A stretch of 64,000 bases of DNA from Hymenobacter telluris (GTDB lineage Bacteria > Bacteroidota > Bacteroidia > Cytophagales > Hymenobacteraceae): the NCBI RefSeq assembly GCF_017313265.1, contig NZ_JAFLQZ010000005.1, forward strand, positions 1 through 64,000, written 5' to 3'. Made by a program: the position numbers and the translations under genes. The notes under the pieces were generated by a model that searched no databases, was not told where the DNA came from, and saw only the letters and a program-made list of their open reading frames with translations. How positions within the stretch are numbered: the stretch's first letter is position 1; each line of letters starts with the position of its first letter. Shown here one piece after another: positions 17,746 through 25,526 of the stretch.

Positions 17746-17810
17746 CGTACGGCCCGGCGCGGTGGCTGGCCGTTCCTTTGTATTGCCTTCACGCCGTACG
17801 GCATCTGTAC
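17746..17810. promoter_or_regulatory. Repeated GTAC-centred motifs upstream of the copper ATPase
   Basis: The 207-base divergent gap holds CGTACGGC at 17746-17753, the perfect palindrome GCCGTACGGC at 17793-17802 and a further GTACGCC at 17807. The repeated core could be an operator for a metal-responsive regulator. No regulator gene is next to it, so this is a suggestion from pattern only. Confidence 0.3.
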
Positions 17811-17849
17811 GCCGAAACGGGCCTGCCGCTTCTATTTCGCTGCTTTACT

Positions 17850-20153
17850 ATGTCTTCTGTTCCTGAAACCACCACCCTCGACATCGAAGGAATGACCTGC
17901 GCCTCGTGCGCGTCGTTCGTGGAGAAGTCGTTGAGCCGCACGCCGGGCGTGCAGAGTGCGCTTGTCAATTTTGCCACCGAAAAAGCCACCATTCAGTACC
18001 TACCCGACCAGGCCTCGCCTGCCACGCTGAAAGAGGCCGTAGTACAGGCCGGCTACGGCGTGGTGGAGCGCGCCCCCGACACCAGCGCCGCCGACCGGAG
18101 CGCCGAGCTGGACCGCCAGAAAGCCTTGGCCTATCAGCAGCTGAAGCGCCGGTTCTGGGTGGCGCTGGGGCTGGCCGTAGTAATTATGCCGCTGAGCATG
18201 CTGATGCTGTGGCCGGCTTTGCTACAGCGCGTGAACGTGCAGTGGCTGAACTACTTGCTGCTAGCACTCACGCTACCCGTGCTGCTCTACAGTGGCCGCG
18301 AGTTCTACGTATCGGCGTGGAACGGCTTGCGGCACCGCACCGCCAACATGGATACGCTGGTAGCCGTGGGTACGGGCGCCGCTTTCCTGTACAGCTTGGC
18401 CGCTACGGTGGCGCCCCACTTCTTTATGAGCCGGGGCCTCATGCCGGAAGTATACTACGACACCACCGCCACCATCATTGCCCTGATTTTGCTGGGTAAG
18501 GTGCTGGAAATGCGCGCCAAAACCCGCACGTCGGCGGCTATGAAGGCCCTGCTGGGGCTGCAAGTGAAAACCGCCCGCGTGGTGCGTCCCAACGGCCAGG
18601 AGCTGGACGTACCCATCGAGCAGGTCCAGCTCGGCGACACGCTGCTGGTGCGGCCCGGCGAGAAAATAGCCACCGATGGTATTCTGCTCGAAGGCTACTC
18701 GTCGGTGGATGAGGCCATGCTGACCGGGGAAAGTCTGCCCGTCGAGAAAAAAGCGGGCGACCCGGTGTTTGGCGCTACCCTTAACAAAACCGGCTCCTTC
18801 CGCTTCCGTGTAACGAAAGTGGGCGCCGATACCCTGCTTTCCCAGATTGTGAAGCTGGTGGAAGATGCCCAAGGCAGCCGCGCCCCCATTCAGCGCCTCG
18901 CCGATAAAGTCAGCGCCGTATTTGTGCCGACGGTGGTAGTTATTGCCCTGCTCACGTTTGCGGTGTGGTTTGGTCTGGCCCCGGAAGCTACCCGGCTGCC
19001 GCTGGCCTTGGTCAATTTTGTGGCGGTGCTCATCATTGCCTGCCCCTGCGCTTTGGGGCTGGCCACGCCCACGGCTATTATGGTAGGTACCGGCAAAGGC
19101 GCCGAGCACGGGGTGCTGATTCGGAGTGCCGAGGCGCTGGAAAAGGCCTATCGGGTGAACACCGTGCTGCTCGACAAAACCGGCACCATCACCAGCGGCC
19201 AGCCCACCGTCACCGATTTTGCGGCTCCCAATCAGGATACCGCCCACTTGCTCCGGCTAGTGGCCGCCGTAGAACGGCAGAGTGAGCACCCGCTGGCCGA
19301 GGCCGTGGTGCGCTACGCCGACGCGCACAGCCCCGAGAAGCTGGTCGCTACCGACTTTCAAGCCCTGGAAGGCCGCGGCGCGGCGGCCACGGTAAACGGC
19401 CAGCCCGTACTTATCGGCAACCAGCGGTTACTGACAGAAGCGGGCATACTGCTTTCCCCAGAGCTAACCACGCAGGCAGCCAGGCTGCTAGCCGACGCTA
19501 AAACGGTGCTGTACGTGGCCGTAGCCAACCAAGCCGTGGCACTGCTGGGCGTGGCCGACACCGTGCGCGCCACCTCGGCGGCGGCCATCAGCCGGTTGCA
19601 GGCCCTGGGCATTGAGGTGGTGATGACAACTGGCGACAACCCGCAAACGGCCGCCCAGGTAGCCGCCCAGGTAGGCATCAAGCGGTATTTTGCCGAGGTG
19701 TTGCCCGCCGACAAAGCCAACAAGGTGAAGGAGCTGCAAGCCGAAGGCCGCGTGGTGGCCATGGTCGGCGACGGTATCAACGACGCGCCGGCGCTAGCTC
19801 AGGCCGACATCGGGCTGGCCATCGGCTCGGGTACGGATGTGGCCCTGGAAGCGGCGGGCATTACGCTCATGCGCTCCGACCTGCACGGCGTAGTCACGGC
19901 CATTGAACTGTCGCGCCAGACCATCCGCACCATCCGGCAAAACCTGTTTTTCGCCTTTATCTACAACATCCTGGGCATTCCCATTGCGGCCGGGGTGCTG
20001 TACCCGGTGTTCGGGGTGCTGCTGTCCCCTATGCTGGCGGCGGCGGCCATGGCGCTTAGCTCAGTATCGGTGCTAACCAACTCGCTCCGCCTGCGGGCTT
20101 TCCGAGCCAGTAGCTTCACTGGCTGCCATCGAAACCCCGGCAGGGTAGCATAG
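17850..20153 (+). CDS. copA: Copper-translocating P1B-type ATPase
   Basis: A 767-residue heavy-metal P-type ATPase. One N-terminal heavy-metal-associated domain carries GMTCASC with metal-binding Cys at 17 and 20. The membrane CPC motif is at 398-400, the phosphorylated Asp is D442 in DKTGTI, SEHPL is the nucleotide-binding HP motif, and GDGIND starts at residue 640. Late helices hold YN (FIYNILG) and MALSS, the set expected of Cu(I) exporters. It pumps Cu(I) out of the cytosol for detoxification. ATG 17850 starts just before the metal-binding domain; the frame open from 17733 adds residues unlike the family. No copper chaperone gene is adjacent. Confidence 0.93.
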   Translation: MSSVPETTTLDIEGMTCASCASFVEKSLSRTPGVQSALVNFATEKATIQYLPDQASPATLKEAVVQAGYGVVERAPDTSAADRSAELDRQKALAYQQLKRRFWVALGLAVVIMPLSMLMLWPALLQRVNVQWLNYLLLALTLPVLLYSGREFYVSAWNGLRHRTANMDTLVAVGTGAAFLYSLAATVAPHFFMSRGLMPEVYYDTTATIIALILLGKVLEMRAKTRTSAAMKALLGLQVKTARVVRPNGQELDVPIEQVQLGDTLLVRPGEKIATDGILLEGYSSVDEAMLTGESLPVEKKAGDPVFGATLNKTGSFRFRVTKVGADTLLSQIVKLVEDAQGSRAPIQRLADKVSAVFVPTVVVIALLTFAVWFGLAPEATRLPLALVNFVAVLIIACPCALGLATPTAIMVGTGKGAEHGVLIRSAEALEKAYRVNTVLLDKTGTITSGQPTVTDFAAPNQDTAHLLRLVAAVERQSEHPLAEAVVRYADAHSPEKLVATDFQALEGRGAAATVNGQPVLIGNQRLLTEAGILLSPELTTQAARLLADAKTVLYVAVANQAVALLGVADTVRATSAAAISRLQALGIEVVMTTGDNPQTAAQVAAQVGIKRYFAEVLPADKANKVKELQAEGRVVAMVGDGINDAPALAQADIGLAIGSGTDVALEAAGITLMRSDLHGVVTAIELSRQTIRTIRQNLFFAFIYNILGIPIAAGVLYPVFGVLLSPMLAAAAMALSSVSVLTNSLRLRAFRASSFTGCHRNPGRVA

Positions 20154-20247
20154 CGGTAGAGAAGCGCGCACTCTGCTTTCGTTGCTCCGGTCCGACGGCT
20201 TTGATTTGCGCCTATAACCTGCTTCATAACAAGCAACTGACTGGCTA

Positions 20248-20296
20248 CCAACAAAACGGCCCCGCTACTCCTGAGAGTGCGGGGCCGTTTTGTTGG
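20248..20296. terminator. Strong terminator between copA and the next gene
   Basis: Arms of 18 bases, CCAACAAAACGGCCCCGC and its exact reverse complement, enclose 13 bases with a further ACTC/GAGT pairing. It serves both convergent genes. Confidence 0.88.
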
Positions 20297-20311
20297 CTTA
20301 TTTATGCGGGC

Positions 20312-20821
20312 TTAAAAGCCGTTTTCGATGCCGTAAGTGGTATCGGAGTTGTGCAGACCGGCCGAAGCGCCGCGGTACACCGATTCGTTGCTGGATTTCC
20401 ACTTAGAATCCTCGTTCTTCTTGGGGTTGTAGGGCGCGTAGATGTCCGACGACGCCTTGGATTTCTTGCTGCGGAGTGCCAGCCAGCTCAGGCCGCTTAC
20501 CAGCAAAGCACCGCCAATTACTTTCTGCTGGGTGGTGAGGCTATTGAACTGGTCCACCGCTTTCGAGCCGAAGTCTTTCACCGACTGGGGCAACTGGTTC
20601 AGGTTCACGTTTTTCAACAGCTCATCCTGGTTCAGCCACGATTTGCGCTGCGTGTCCTGAGGCTGGCTGCCTTCCGCCGTAGAGGCCGAGGCGGTGGGCT
20701 GGCTGGTAGTGGTTTCAAACGAATCGTCACTTACGTTGCCCAACGACGCAGCCGTGTCGGTGAGGCTATCGGTAGCAGACAAAGAGGAACCGGTCGGATT
20801 TACTTGATTGTGCTTGGCCAT
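20312..20821 (-). CDS. Hypothetical protein with one membrane segment
   Basis: A 169-residue protein. The first 60 residues are Ser/Thr/Gln-rich and probably disordered. A helix with NQLPQSVKDFGSKAVDQFNSL precedes one hydrophobic segment (about residues 102-117, VIGGALLVSGLSWLAL), then a basic RSKKSK stop-transfer and a Ser/Asn/Tyr-rich tail. No family is recognised. It may be a stress-type small membrane protein like other glycine-zipper or CsbD-like proteins of Bacteroidota, but nothing in the sequence proves this. Confidence 0.6.
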   Translation of the reverse strand: MAKHNQVNPTGSSLSATDSLTDTAASLGNVSDDSFETTTSQPTASASTAEGSQPQDTQRKSWLNQDELLKNVNLNQLPQSVKDFGSKAVDQFNSLTTQQKVIGGALLVSGLSWLALRSKKSKASSDIYAPYNPKKNEDSKWKSSNESVYRGASAGLHNSDTTYGIENGF

Positions 20822-21014
20822 GATGGATAACTAAAAAGGTACAACAGAAGGAAAGCCTGACTACTGAACGGCTTTCGTGCGAGAGTATTCGTTGAAAACC
20901 CACTGCGGGTTACGGTTGCGGGCAGATGATTTTCGCGGCCAAGCTCGACATAACCCGGCTGTTGGTAAGTGAGTAAGCCCCACAGTACCCCTTACTTATC
21001 TAACTCCAGCTCCT

Positions 21015-21818
21015 ATGTCACCCGATTCCAATCTTTCCGTTGCCCTCATTACTGGTGCCGCCAGCGGCATTGGCCAAGAACTCGCTCACCTCTTCGCCAA
21101 AGACCAGTATCAGCTCATTCTCGTCGACCAGAATACGGCTGGCCTCAACACCTTTGCCGAGCACCTGCGCAGCGTGCACCAAATCGAGCCCACACTCATC
21201 ACGCAGGACCTTAGCCACGACGGCGCCGCCCAGCGCGTGTACGACGAAGTGAAAGCCCAGGGCCTGGCCGTGGATATCTTGGTAAACGACGCCGGTTTCG
21301 GCGAGTACGGCCCCTACCTGGAGTCGGATGTGGCCCGCAACCGGGCCGTAATTCACACCAACATTGTAGCCCTGTCTGAGCTGACTTTCCTGTTTGGGCG
21401 CGACATGGTGTCGCGCGGCAAGGGCCGCATTTTGCAGCTGGCTTCCACGGCTGCCTTCACGCCCTCACCCAACATGGCGGTGTATTCGGCCACCAAATCC
21501 TTTGTGCTGAGCTTCTCCGAGGCGCTGGCCAATGAGCTGAAAGACACTGGCGTAACCGTAACCGCCCTGTGCCCCGGCGCCACCGATACCGACTTTTTCG
21601 AGCGGGCCGGGGCTGAGGACACCCGCGCCGCTCACGGCGTGATGGGCCTCGCCGACCCCAAAGACGTGGCCAAGGACGGCTACGAAGCCCTGATGAAAGG
21701 GGAAGCCCGCGTCATTTCCGGCATCACCAATAAAATCCAGGCCATGCTCACCAACATCACCCCCGACGGTCTGGTGGCCGCGGGGATGCGCAAGGTGTTT
21801 GAAGAGCCTTCCAAGTAA
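21015..21818 (+). CDS. SDR family NAD(P)-dependent oxidoreductase
   Basis: A 267-residue short-chain dehydrogenase/reductase. The cofactor loop is TGAASGIG (13-20), the NNAG motif appears as NDAG (91-94), and the catalytic set is S144, Y157 and K161 (YSATK). The length and the LCPGATDTDF segment fit the classical group that acts on acyl or carbonyl substrates in the cytosol. The substrate is unknown. A second SDR gene follows on the same strand after a terminator-like hairpin, so the two may be separately expressed. Confidence 0.88.
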   Translation: MSPDSNLSVALITGAASGIGQELAHLFAKDQYQLILVDQNTAGLNTFAEHLRSVHQIEPTLITQDLSHDGAAQRVYDEVKAQGLAVDILVNDAGFGEYGPYLESDVARNRAVIHTNIVALSELTFLFGRDMVSRGKGRILQLASTAAFTPSPNMAVYSATKSFVLSFSEALANELKDTGVTVTALCPGATDTDFFERAGAEDTRAAHGVMGLADPKDVAKDGYEALMKGEARVISGITNKIQAMLTNITPDGLVAAGMRKVFEEPSK

Positions 21819-21840
21819 GAGTTTTTAAACTTATAGTTGA

Positions 21841-21886
21841 GGTTGCCGTTTTTCCGTTGACCGCGGGAAAGCGGCAACTTTTTTTG
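21841..21886 (+). terminator. Terminator between the two SDR genes
   Basis: GGTTGCCG pairs with CGGCAACT around an imperfect inner stem (TTTTCC with GGGAAA) and is followed by a run of seven T. It begins 23 bases after the first SDR stop. Confidence 0.75.
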
Positions 21887-21981
21887 TGGGGTGCAAGCAA
21901 CAGCTGGCGGCGAGCAGGAAACCTATTTCTCTGCAACCACCAGCCGCTGGCCGGCACCCGCTTTCGACTCCAGCTTCAGTT

Positions 21982-22713
21982 ATGCAGCGTTTCAAGAATA
22001 AGGTATGCCTCGTGACGGGCGCTACCTCGGGTATCGGGCGGGCCGTGGCCGTGCAAATGGGCCGCGAAAGTGGCTGCGTGGCCGTACTGGGCCGCGACGT
22101 AGCCGACGGCCGCGCCGTGGTGAGTGAAATAAAGGCGGCAGGCGGCGACGCTATTTTCATCAGGGCCGATGTGGGCCGCGACGCTTCTTTGCAAGCTGCC
22201 GTGCAGAAGATTCTGGATACCTGGGGCCGGGTGGATGTGCTGGTCAGCAACGCCGCCATGATGACCTTCAAGCCCCTACTCAAGCTCGACCCCAAGGAGT
22301 GGGATGAGGTACTAAACGTGAACCTACGGGCCCTGTTCCGGCTCACCCAGCTGTGCTTGCCCCACATGAAGCGCGGCGCCATTGTGGCCGTTAGCTCGGT
22401 ACACGCCCATCAAACCACGCCCAACGTGGTGCCCTACGCCGCCAGCAAAGGCGCCGTAGAGGCCTTCGTGCGCGGGCTCAGTCTGGAAATTCCGCATACC
22501 CACGCCCGCATCAACGCCGTAGCGCCCGGCGCCGTGGACACGCCCATGCTCTGGAGCAACCCCAACGTGAAAAGCGGCAAAGAGAAAATCACCGGCCAGG
22601 TAGGCACCCCTAATGAACTGGCCGCCGCCATCTGCTTTATGGCCTCCCCCGAGGCCAACTTCGTCAACGGCACCACCCTGGTAGTAGACGGCGGCCGGTT
22701 GGCTGCTTTGTAA
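21982..22713 (+). CDS. SDR family oxidoreductase
   Basis: A 243-residue short-chain dehydrogenase/reductase. TGATSGIG (12-19) is the cofactor loop, SNAAM matches the NNAG motif, a Ser lies in AVSSVH, and the active-site pair is Tyr/Lys in YAASKG. The end NGTTLVVDGG is the classical FabG-like C-terminus. It is about 30 percent like the preceding SDR by eye and acts on an unknown substrate. I chose ATG 21982; the frame open from GTG 21886 adds 32 residues that do not fit the fold. The stop codon is flush with repeat family A. Confidence 0.88.
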   Translation: MQRFKNKVCLVTGATSGIGRAVAVQMGRESGCVAVLGRDVADGRAVVSEIKAAGGDAIFIRADVGRDASLQAAVQKILDTWGRVDVLVSNAAMMTFKPLLKLDPKEWDEVLNVNLRALFRLTQLCLPHMKRGAIVAVSSVHAHQTTPNVVPYAASKGAVEAFVRGLSLEIPHTHARINAVAPGAVDTPMLWSNPNVKSGKEKITGQVGTPNELAAAICFMASPEANFVNGTTLVVDGGRLAAL

Positions 22714-22832
22714 GTGGTGAAATTGTGAGATGGTGAAGTGGTGAGTTTGACGTCTTGCTAGCCAGACTACGCTATTTGCGCAACTAGCAACGCCAGAACG
22801 TCAAACTCACCACTTCACCATTTCACAATTTC
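22714..22832. repeat. Hairpin repeat of 8-nt units, family A, copy 1
   Basis: The left arm (22714-22753) reads as 8-nt units GTGAAATT, GTGAGATG, GTGAAGTG, GTGAGTTT, then GACGT. The right arm (22798-22832) is its reverse complement with one mismatch in 35 bases. The element starts on the base after the SDR stop codon, and its far arm contains the stop codon of the next gene (22823-22825). Copy 2 is at 33416-33533. Confidence 0.85.
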
Positions 22833-23188
22833 GCTTTTGGCCCTTGGTGCATATCGGCGGGGTTGGGGAGGGGCTGGCCGCGGGTGTAGAGGGGCGCGTT
22901 GAGCAGAGCGGCCTCGCGGGCCGCTATTTCAAAAGGAATATTGTAGTACCCATAGCGCATCCAGCCCAGCAAGTAGCGGCGCAGGAAGCCCAGTCTGCCG
23001 TGCTCCTCGAACTGCCGGATGTGCTCCATTTCGTGGGCCACCCAGTACGGGTCGTTGAGGAACTCCTCCCGGGTAGCCCCGCTCAAATGGATTTTATTAC
23101 CCAGCACCATGGCCACGCTCCGGGTGCCCAGCTTGAGGCGTGCCAGCCGAGCCAGCGGGGAATTTTCGATGATAAGCGGAAGCTTCAT
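22823..23188 (-). CDS. Small HExxH-containing protein (putative DUF4157-like)
   Basis: A 121-residue protein with a zinc-peptidase-like signature, H52-E53-M-E-H56 in WVAHEMEHIRQF, followed about 30 residues later by FEIAAREAA, whose Glu (87 or 92) could be the third ligand. It lacks a signal peptide. Similar short proteins occur in Bacteroidota as DUF4157-like or unnamed hypotheticals; true peptidase activity is untested. ATG 23188 was chosen over an upstream non-ATG opening. The last residues and the stop are encoded by the arm of repeat A1, so the original C-terminus may have been replaced. Confidence 0.65.
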   Translation of the reverse strand: MKLPLIIENSPLARLARLKLGTRSVAMVLGNKIHLSGATREEFLNDPYWVAHEMEHIRQFEEHGRLGFLRRYLLGWMRYGYYNIPFEIAAREAALLNAPLYTRGQPLPNPADMHQGPKAKL

Positions 23189-23491
23189 AAGGCAGGAAAA
23201 AGGCGGCGGATTATACGTTGTAAACAAGTTGGTTGGTTGCGCGGGTTGCAAGCTCTTTTCAAGATTAAGTTGACTTTTGAGAAGAATATTATGTCATTTC
23301 GGGGCCCGGTTTTGGTTGTTCCCGATTTTAGAGCTTAGTTTGAAGCATAGGTCGGAACAGAATCCTCTCGATTTTGCCGCCTTTTGTTGGTTTGTTACCT
23401 CCCTTTTTTCACCCCGCTTCTATCGAATAAGAAGTACTTCCCGGTTCCTTCGGCCACTCCGAAAACCACTTTTGCCACCCCACGACGGACA
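23189..23491. other. Divergent gap upstream of the NlpC/P60 gene
   Basis: A 303-base gap without a gene. It holds a promoter candidate for the NlpC/P60 gene (next entry) and otherwise T-rich leader sequence. I see no promoter with a good -7 box for the opposite gene. Confidence 0.5.
23312..23342 (+). promoter_or_regulatory. Promoter for NlpC/P60 gene
   Basis: TTG at 23312, a 20-base spacer, then TTAGTTTG (23335-23342), one mismatch from TAnnTTTG. The predicted leader is about 140 bases and pyrimidine-rich. Confidence 0.45.
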
Positions 23492-24097
23492 ATGAAGAAT
23501 ATCCCCCTGTATTGCCTCGCCGCGGCCTCCATGGCCCTCTCCTTCTTCTTCGAAACGACTCCCTCCTCTTCCGGCTCCTCCTCGTCGGCCCCTATTGCGG
23601 CTGAGGCTTCGCTGCTCTCGTTGTTCTCCGACGAAGACGGCAAAAAGCACGACGTTCCCGCCAACGACTCGGCGGCATACGACTACTACGGTCAGGCCCT
23701 CGGCGTCAACCTGACCCACACCGAAAACAAAGATTTGCTGCGTACCGTCCTCGACTGGATTGGCACTCCCTACCGCTACGGCAGCAACTCCAAAAAAGGC
23801 ACCGACTGCTCGGGTTTCGTAACCCGCGTGTACCAGGAAGTGTACGGCATCACGCTCCAGCGCAGTTCCCGCTCGATGTTCAGCAGCGTGAAGCACGTAA
23901 GCAAAGACGCCATGGAAACCGGCGACTTGGTTTTCTTCCGCCGCGGCCCCGGCCAGCCTATCTACCACGTTGGCATTTATTTGAAAGACGGCAAATTTGC
24001 GCATTCAGCTTGCAGCGGCGGCGTGATGGTTAGTTCCCTGAACCAGCAGTACTACCACCGCAATTTCTACGCCGCCGGCCGCGTGGAAACCAACTAA
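23492..24097 (+). CDS. C40 family peptidase (NlpC/P60), peptidoglycan endopeptidase
   Basis: A 201-residue exported peptidase. Residues 1-20 are hydrophobic, followed by a Ser-rich linker and an NlpC/P60 domain from about residue 80. Catalytic residues are C106 in GTDCSGF, H159 in YHVGIY and H171 in FAHSAC. Such enzymes cut D-Glu-meso-DAP bonds in peptidoglycan stem peptides, as in cell-wall turnover. ATG 23492 was chosen because the frame open from 23384 has no signal peptide. A terminator follows. Confidence 0.88.
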   Translation: MKNIPLYCLAAASMALSFFFETTPSSSGSSSSAPIAAEASLLSLFSDEDGKKHDVPANDSAAYDYYGQALGVNLTHTENKDLLRTVLDWIGTPYRYGSNSKKGTDCSGFVTRVYQEVYGITLQRSSRSMFSSVKHVSKDAMETGDLVFFRRGPGQPIYHVGIYLKDGKFAHSACSGGVMVSSLNQQYYHRNFYAAGRVETN

Positions 24098-24123
24098 CCG
24101 CCTGCCCGCACCGCATCTTTATG

Positions 24124-24153
24124 AAACCCTGCCCTACCGGAGCAGGGTTTTTT
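24124..24153 (+). terminator. Terminator of the NlpC/P60 gene
   Basis: AAACCCTGC pairs with GCAGGGTTT across a 9-base loop and is followed by more T residues. Confidence 0.85.
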
Positions 24154-24229
24154 ATTGACAATCAGATACTAGCCACCCGGATAACTATTTTGCGCTGAAA
24201 CAGTATAGGCAGGCAACAACGGTTAGGGC

Positions 24230-24237
24230 TATTTTTG
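24230..24237 (+). promoter_or_regulatory. -7 box TATTTTTG for the YkvA gene
   Basis: TATTTTTG fits TAnnTTTG exactly and lies 34 bases before the start codon. No well-placed TTG is seen upstream. Confidence 0.4.
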
Positions 24238-24271
24238 CTCTGGTTCGTTTTCACTCTCACCCTACTGTATC

Positions 24272-24967
24272 ATGGCTAAGCAAACCCCTAAAGGCGACCA
24301 GGTAGCCTCGTCGCCGATATTCAAGAAGTTTTTGGGTACCGCCGAAGACTACCTCAAGCGCCCCACCCGCGTAAAGCAGCTGCTCAACGACGCGTACAAA
24401 AAAGCCAGCGAAAAGAACGACATCGGCTCCATTGCCCACGAGGCCTGGGAGACTATGCAGACGCTGTTTCGCCTCATCCGGGCCTCGGTGGCGGGCGAGT
24501 ACACGGGCCTGCCTACGTCCACGGTTATTGCGGCCGTAGCGGTTACGCTTTACTTCCTGAGCCCCATCGACCTGATTCCCGACTTCATTCCGGTGCTGGG
24601 TTTGCTCGACGACGTGGCCCTGGTAGCTTGGTTCAGCACCACCATTAAAGAGGAGATGGACAAGTTTGCGGAGTGGGAGAAAACCCGCCCCTCCGTGGCC
24701 GTAGTGGACGAGGAGTACGGTACCACCTCTGCCGACAGCTACACCGCCGCCACCGACGTAACGCCCGCTCCTAAGCCAACGCCCAACACCGACTCCGGCC
24801 TGGGCTCCCCCGATAGCAGCACGCCGGCTCCGGCCAGCGTTAGCACGCCTGCACCCACTACCGATACCACCCCGCACGCCGACGTAGCGGCTAACACCAC
24901 CGACAGCAGCCGCTCCGGCAGCGACACTGGCTTTACCGGCGGCGACACGGGCGGCAACGTCCGGTAG
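24272..24967 (+). CDS. YkvA/DUF1232 domain membrane protein with low-complexity tail
   Basis: A 231-residue protein. The diagnostic DUF1232 core, LYFLSPIDLIPDFIPVLG followed by LLDDVAL, is at about residues 93-120 and forms a membrane hairpin. The C-terminal 80 residues are a Thr/Pro/Ser/Ala-rich low-complexity tail, longer than in most family members. The family function is unknown. The stop codon TAG (24965-24967) is part of the start of repeat B1, so the tail may have been shortened or extended by that element. Confidence 0.82.
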   Translation: MAKQTPKGDQVASSPIFKKFLGTAEDYLKRPTRVKQLLNDAYKKASEKNDIGSIAHEAWETMQTLFRLIRASVAGEYTGLPTSTVIAAVAVTLYFLSPIDLIPDFIPVLGLLDDVALVAWFSTTIKEEMDKFAEWEKTRPSVAVVDEEYGTTSADSYTAATDVTPAPKPTPNTDSGLGSPDSSTPAPASVSTPAPTTDTTPHADVAANTTDSSRSGSDTGFTGGDTGGNVR

Positions 24968-25075
24968 TAGTTGGATGTAAGTAGTAGAATATAAGTAGTT
25001 GGTATCAGGATATAGGTAGTAGGATACAGGCGCTTGCTACCTCTATGCTACTACTTATATCCTGATACCAACTAC
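24965..25075. repeat. Hairpin repeat of 7-nt units, family B, copy 1
   Basis: From about 24981 the sequence runs in 7-nt units such as GTAGTAG, AATATAA, GTAGTTG, GTATCAG, GATATAG, GTAGTAG and GATACAG. The segments 24995-25022 and 25048-25075 are reverse complements with one mismatch in 28 bases. It begins on the YkvA stop codon and joins directly to a terminator. A related copy lies at 58184-58268. Confidence 0.85.
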
Positions 25076-25114
25076 CAAAAAAGGCCCGAAACAATGCGTT
25101 TCGGGCCTTTTTGG
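25075..25114. terminator. Terminator between YkvA and acyl carrier protein genes
   Basis: A long stem of AAAGGCCCGAAAC type closing on AATGC, with A-rich and T-rich flanks. It can act for both convergent genes. Confidence 0.88.
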
Positions 25115-25135
25115 TGTGTGGTGCAGTAGGTGTGT

Positions 25136-25399
25136 CTAGGCGGCGTGGGCGTGTGAAGCTACGTAGCTCACAAAGTCGCCGACGGTGGCCAGGGGCACTT
25201 CGTCAGGAATGGTGATATGGAAGTTGCGTTCCAACTCAAGGATAATGTCGACAACGTCGACGGTGTCGAAACCCAGCTCGCGGCTCAGGTCGCTACCGAT
25301 ACGCAGGCGCTGCGGCTTGATGGACTTGCGCTTGCTGATGATGCGCAGCACTTGCTGCTGAATAGATTTGGGGGCGAGAGTCGTTGTTGAAGAAACCAT
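25136..25399 (-). CDS. Acyl carrier protein-like protein with Thr at the 4'-phosphopantetheine site
   Basis: An 87-residue four-helix acyl carrier protein. Helix 2 reads ELGFDTVDVVDIILELERNF, which aligns with ELGADSLDTVELVMALEEEF of E. coli AcpP, and the later TIPDE loop matches IPDE. At the prosthetic-group position the normal Ser is Thr46 (codon ACC, bases 25262-25264 on the plus strand). No fatty-acid or polyketide genes are adjacent. It could be a paralogue with a non-acyl or structural role, or an unusual Thr-modified carrier. A hairpin lies upstream. Confidence 0.85.
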   Translation of the reverse strand: MVSSTTTLAPKSIQQQVLRIISKRKSIKPQRLRIGSDLSRELGFDTVDVVDIILELERNFHITIPDEVPLATVGDFVSYVASHAHAA

Positions 25400-25459
25400 G
25401 AGAGAAACGACGAAGAACTAGGGTATTAAGAAAAGGAGGGCTGGGCTTTCTGGGTGGCC

Positions 25460-25481
25460 CCTCCGCCCGTTCGGGCGAAGG
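25460..25481. other. GC-rich hairpin between ACP-like and RND genes
   Basis: CCTCCGCCCG pairs with CGGGCGAAGG (10 pairs, one G-T). It lies after the RND stop on the minus strand and may end the efflux operon transcript, but only short T stretches flank it. Confidence 0.5.
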
Positions 25482-25526
25482 AGTCCTTAGTTGCCAGAAA
25501 TGGTTGCAAGCCGTTCCGAAAAGTTT

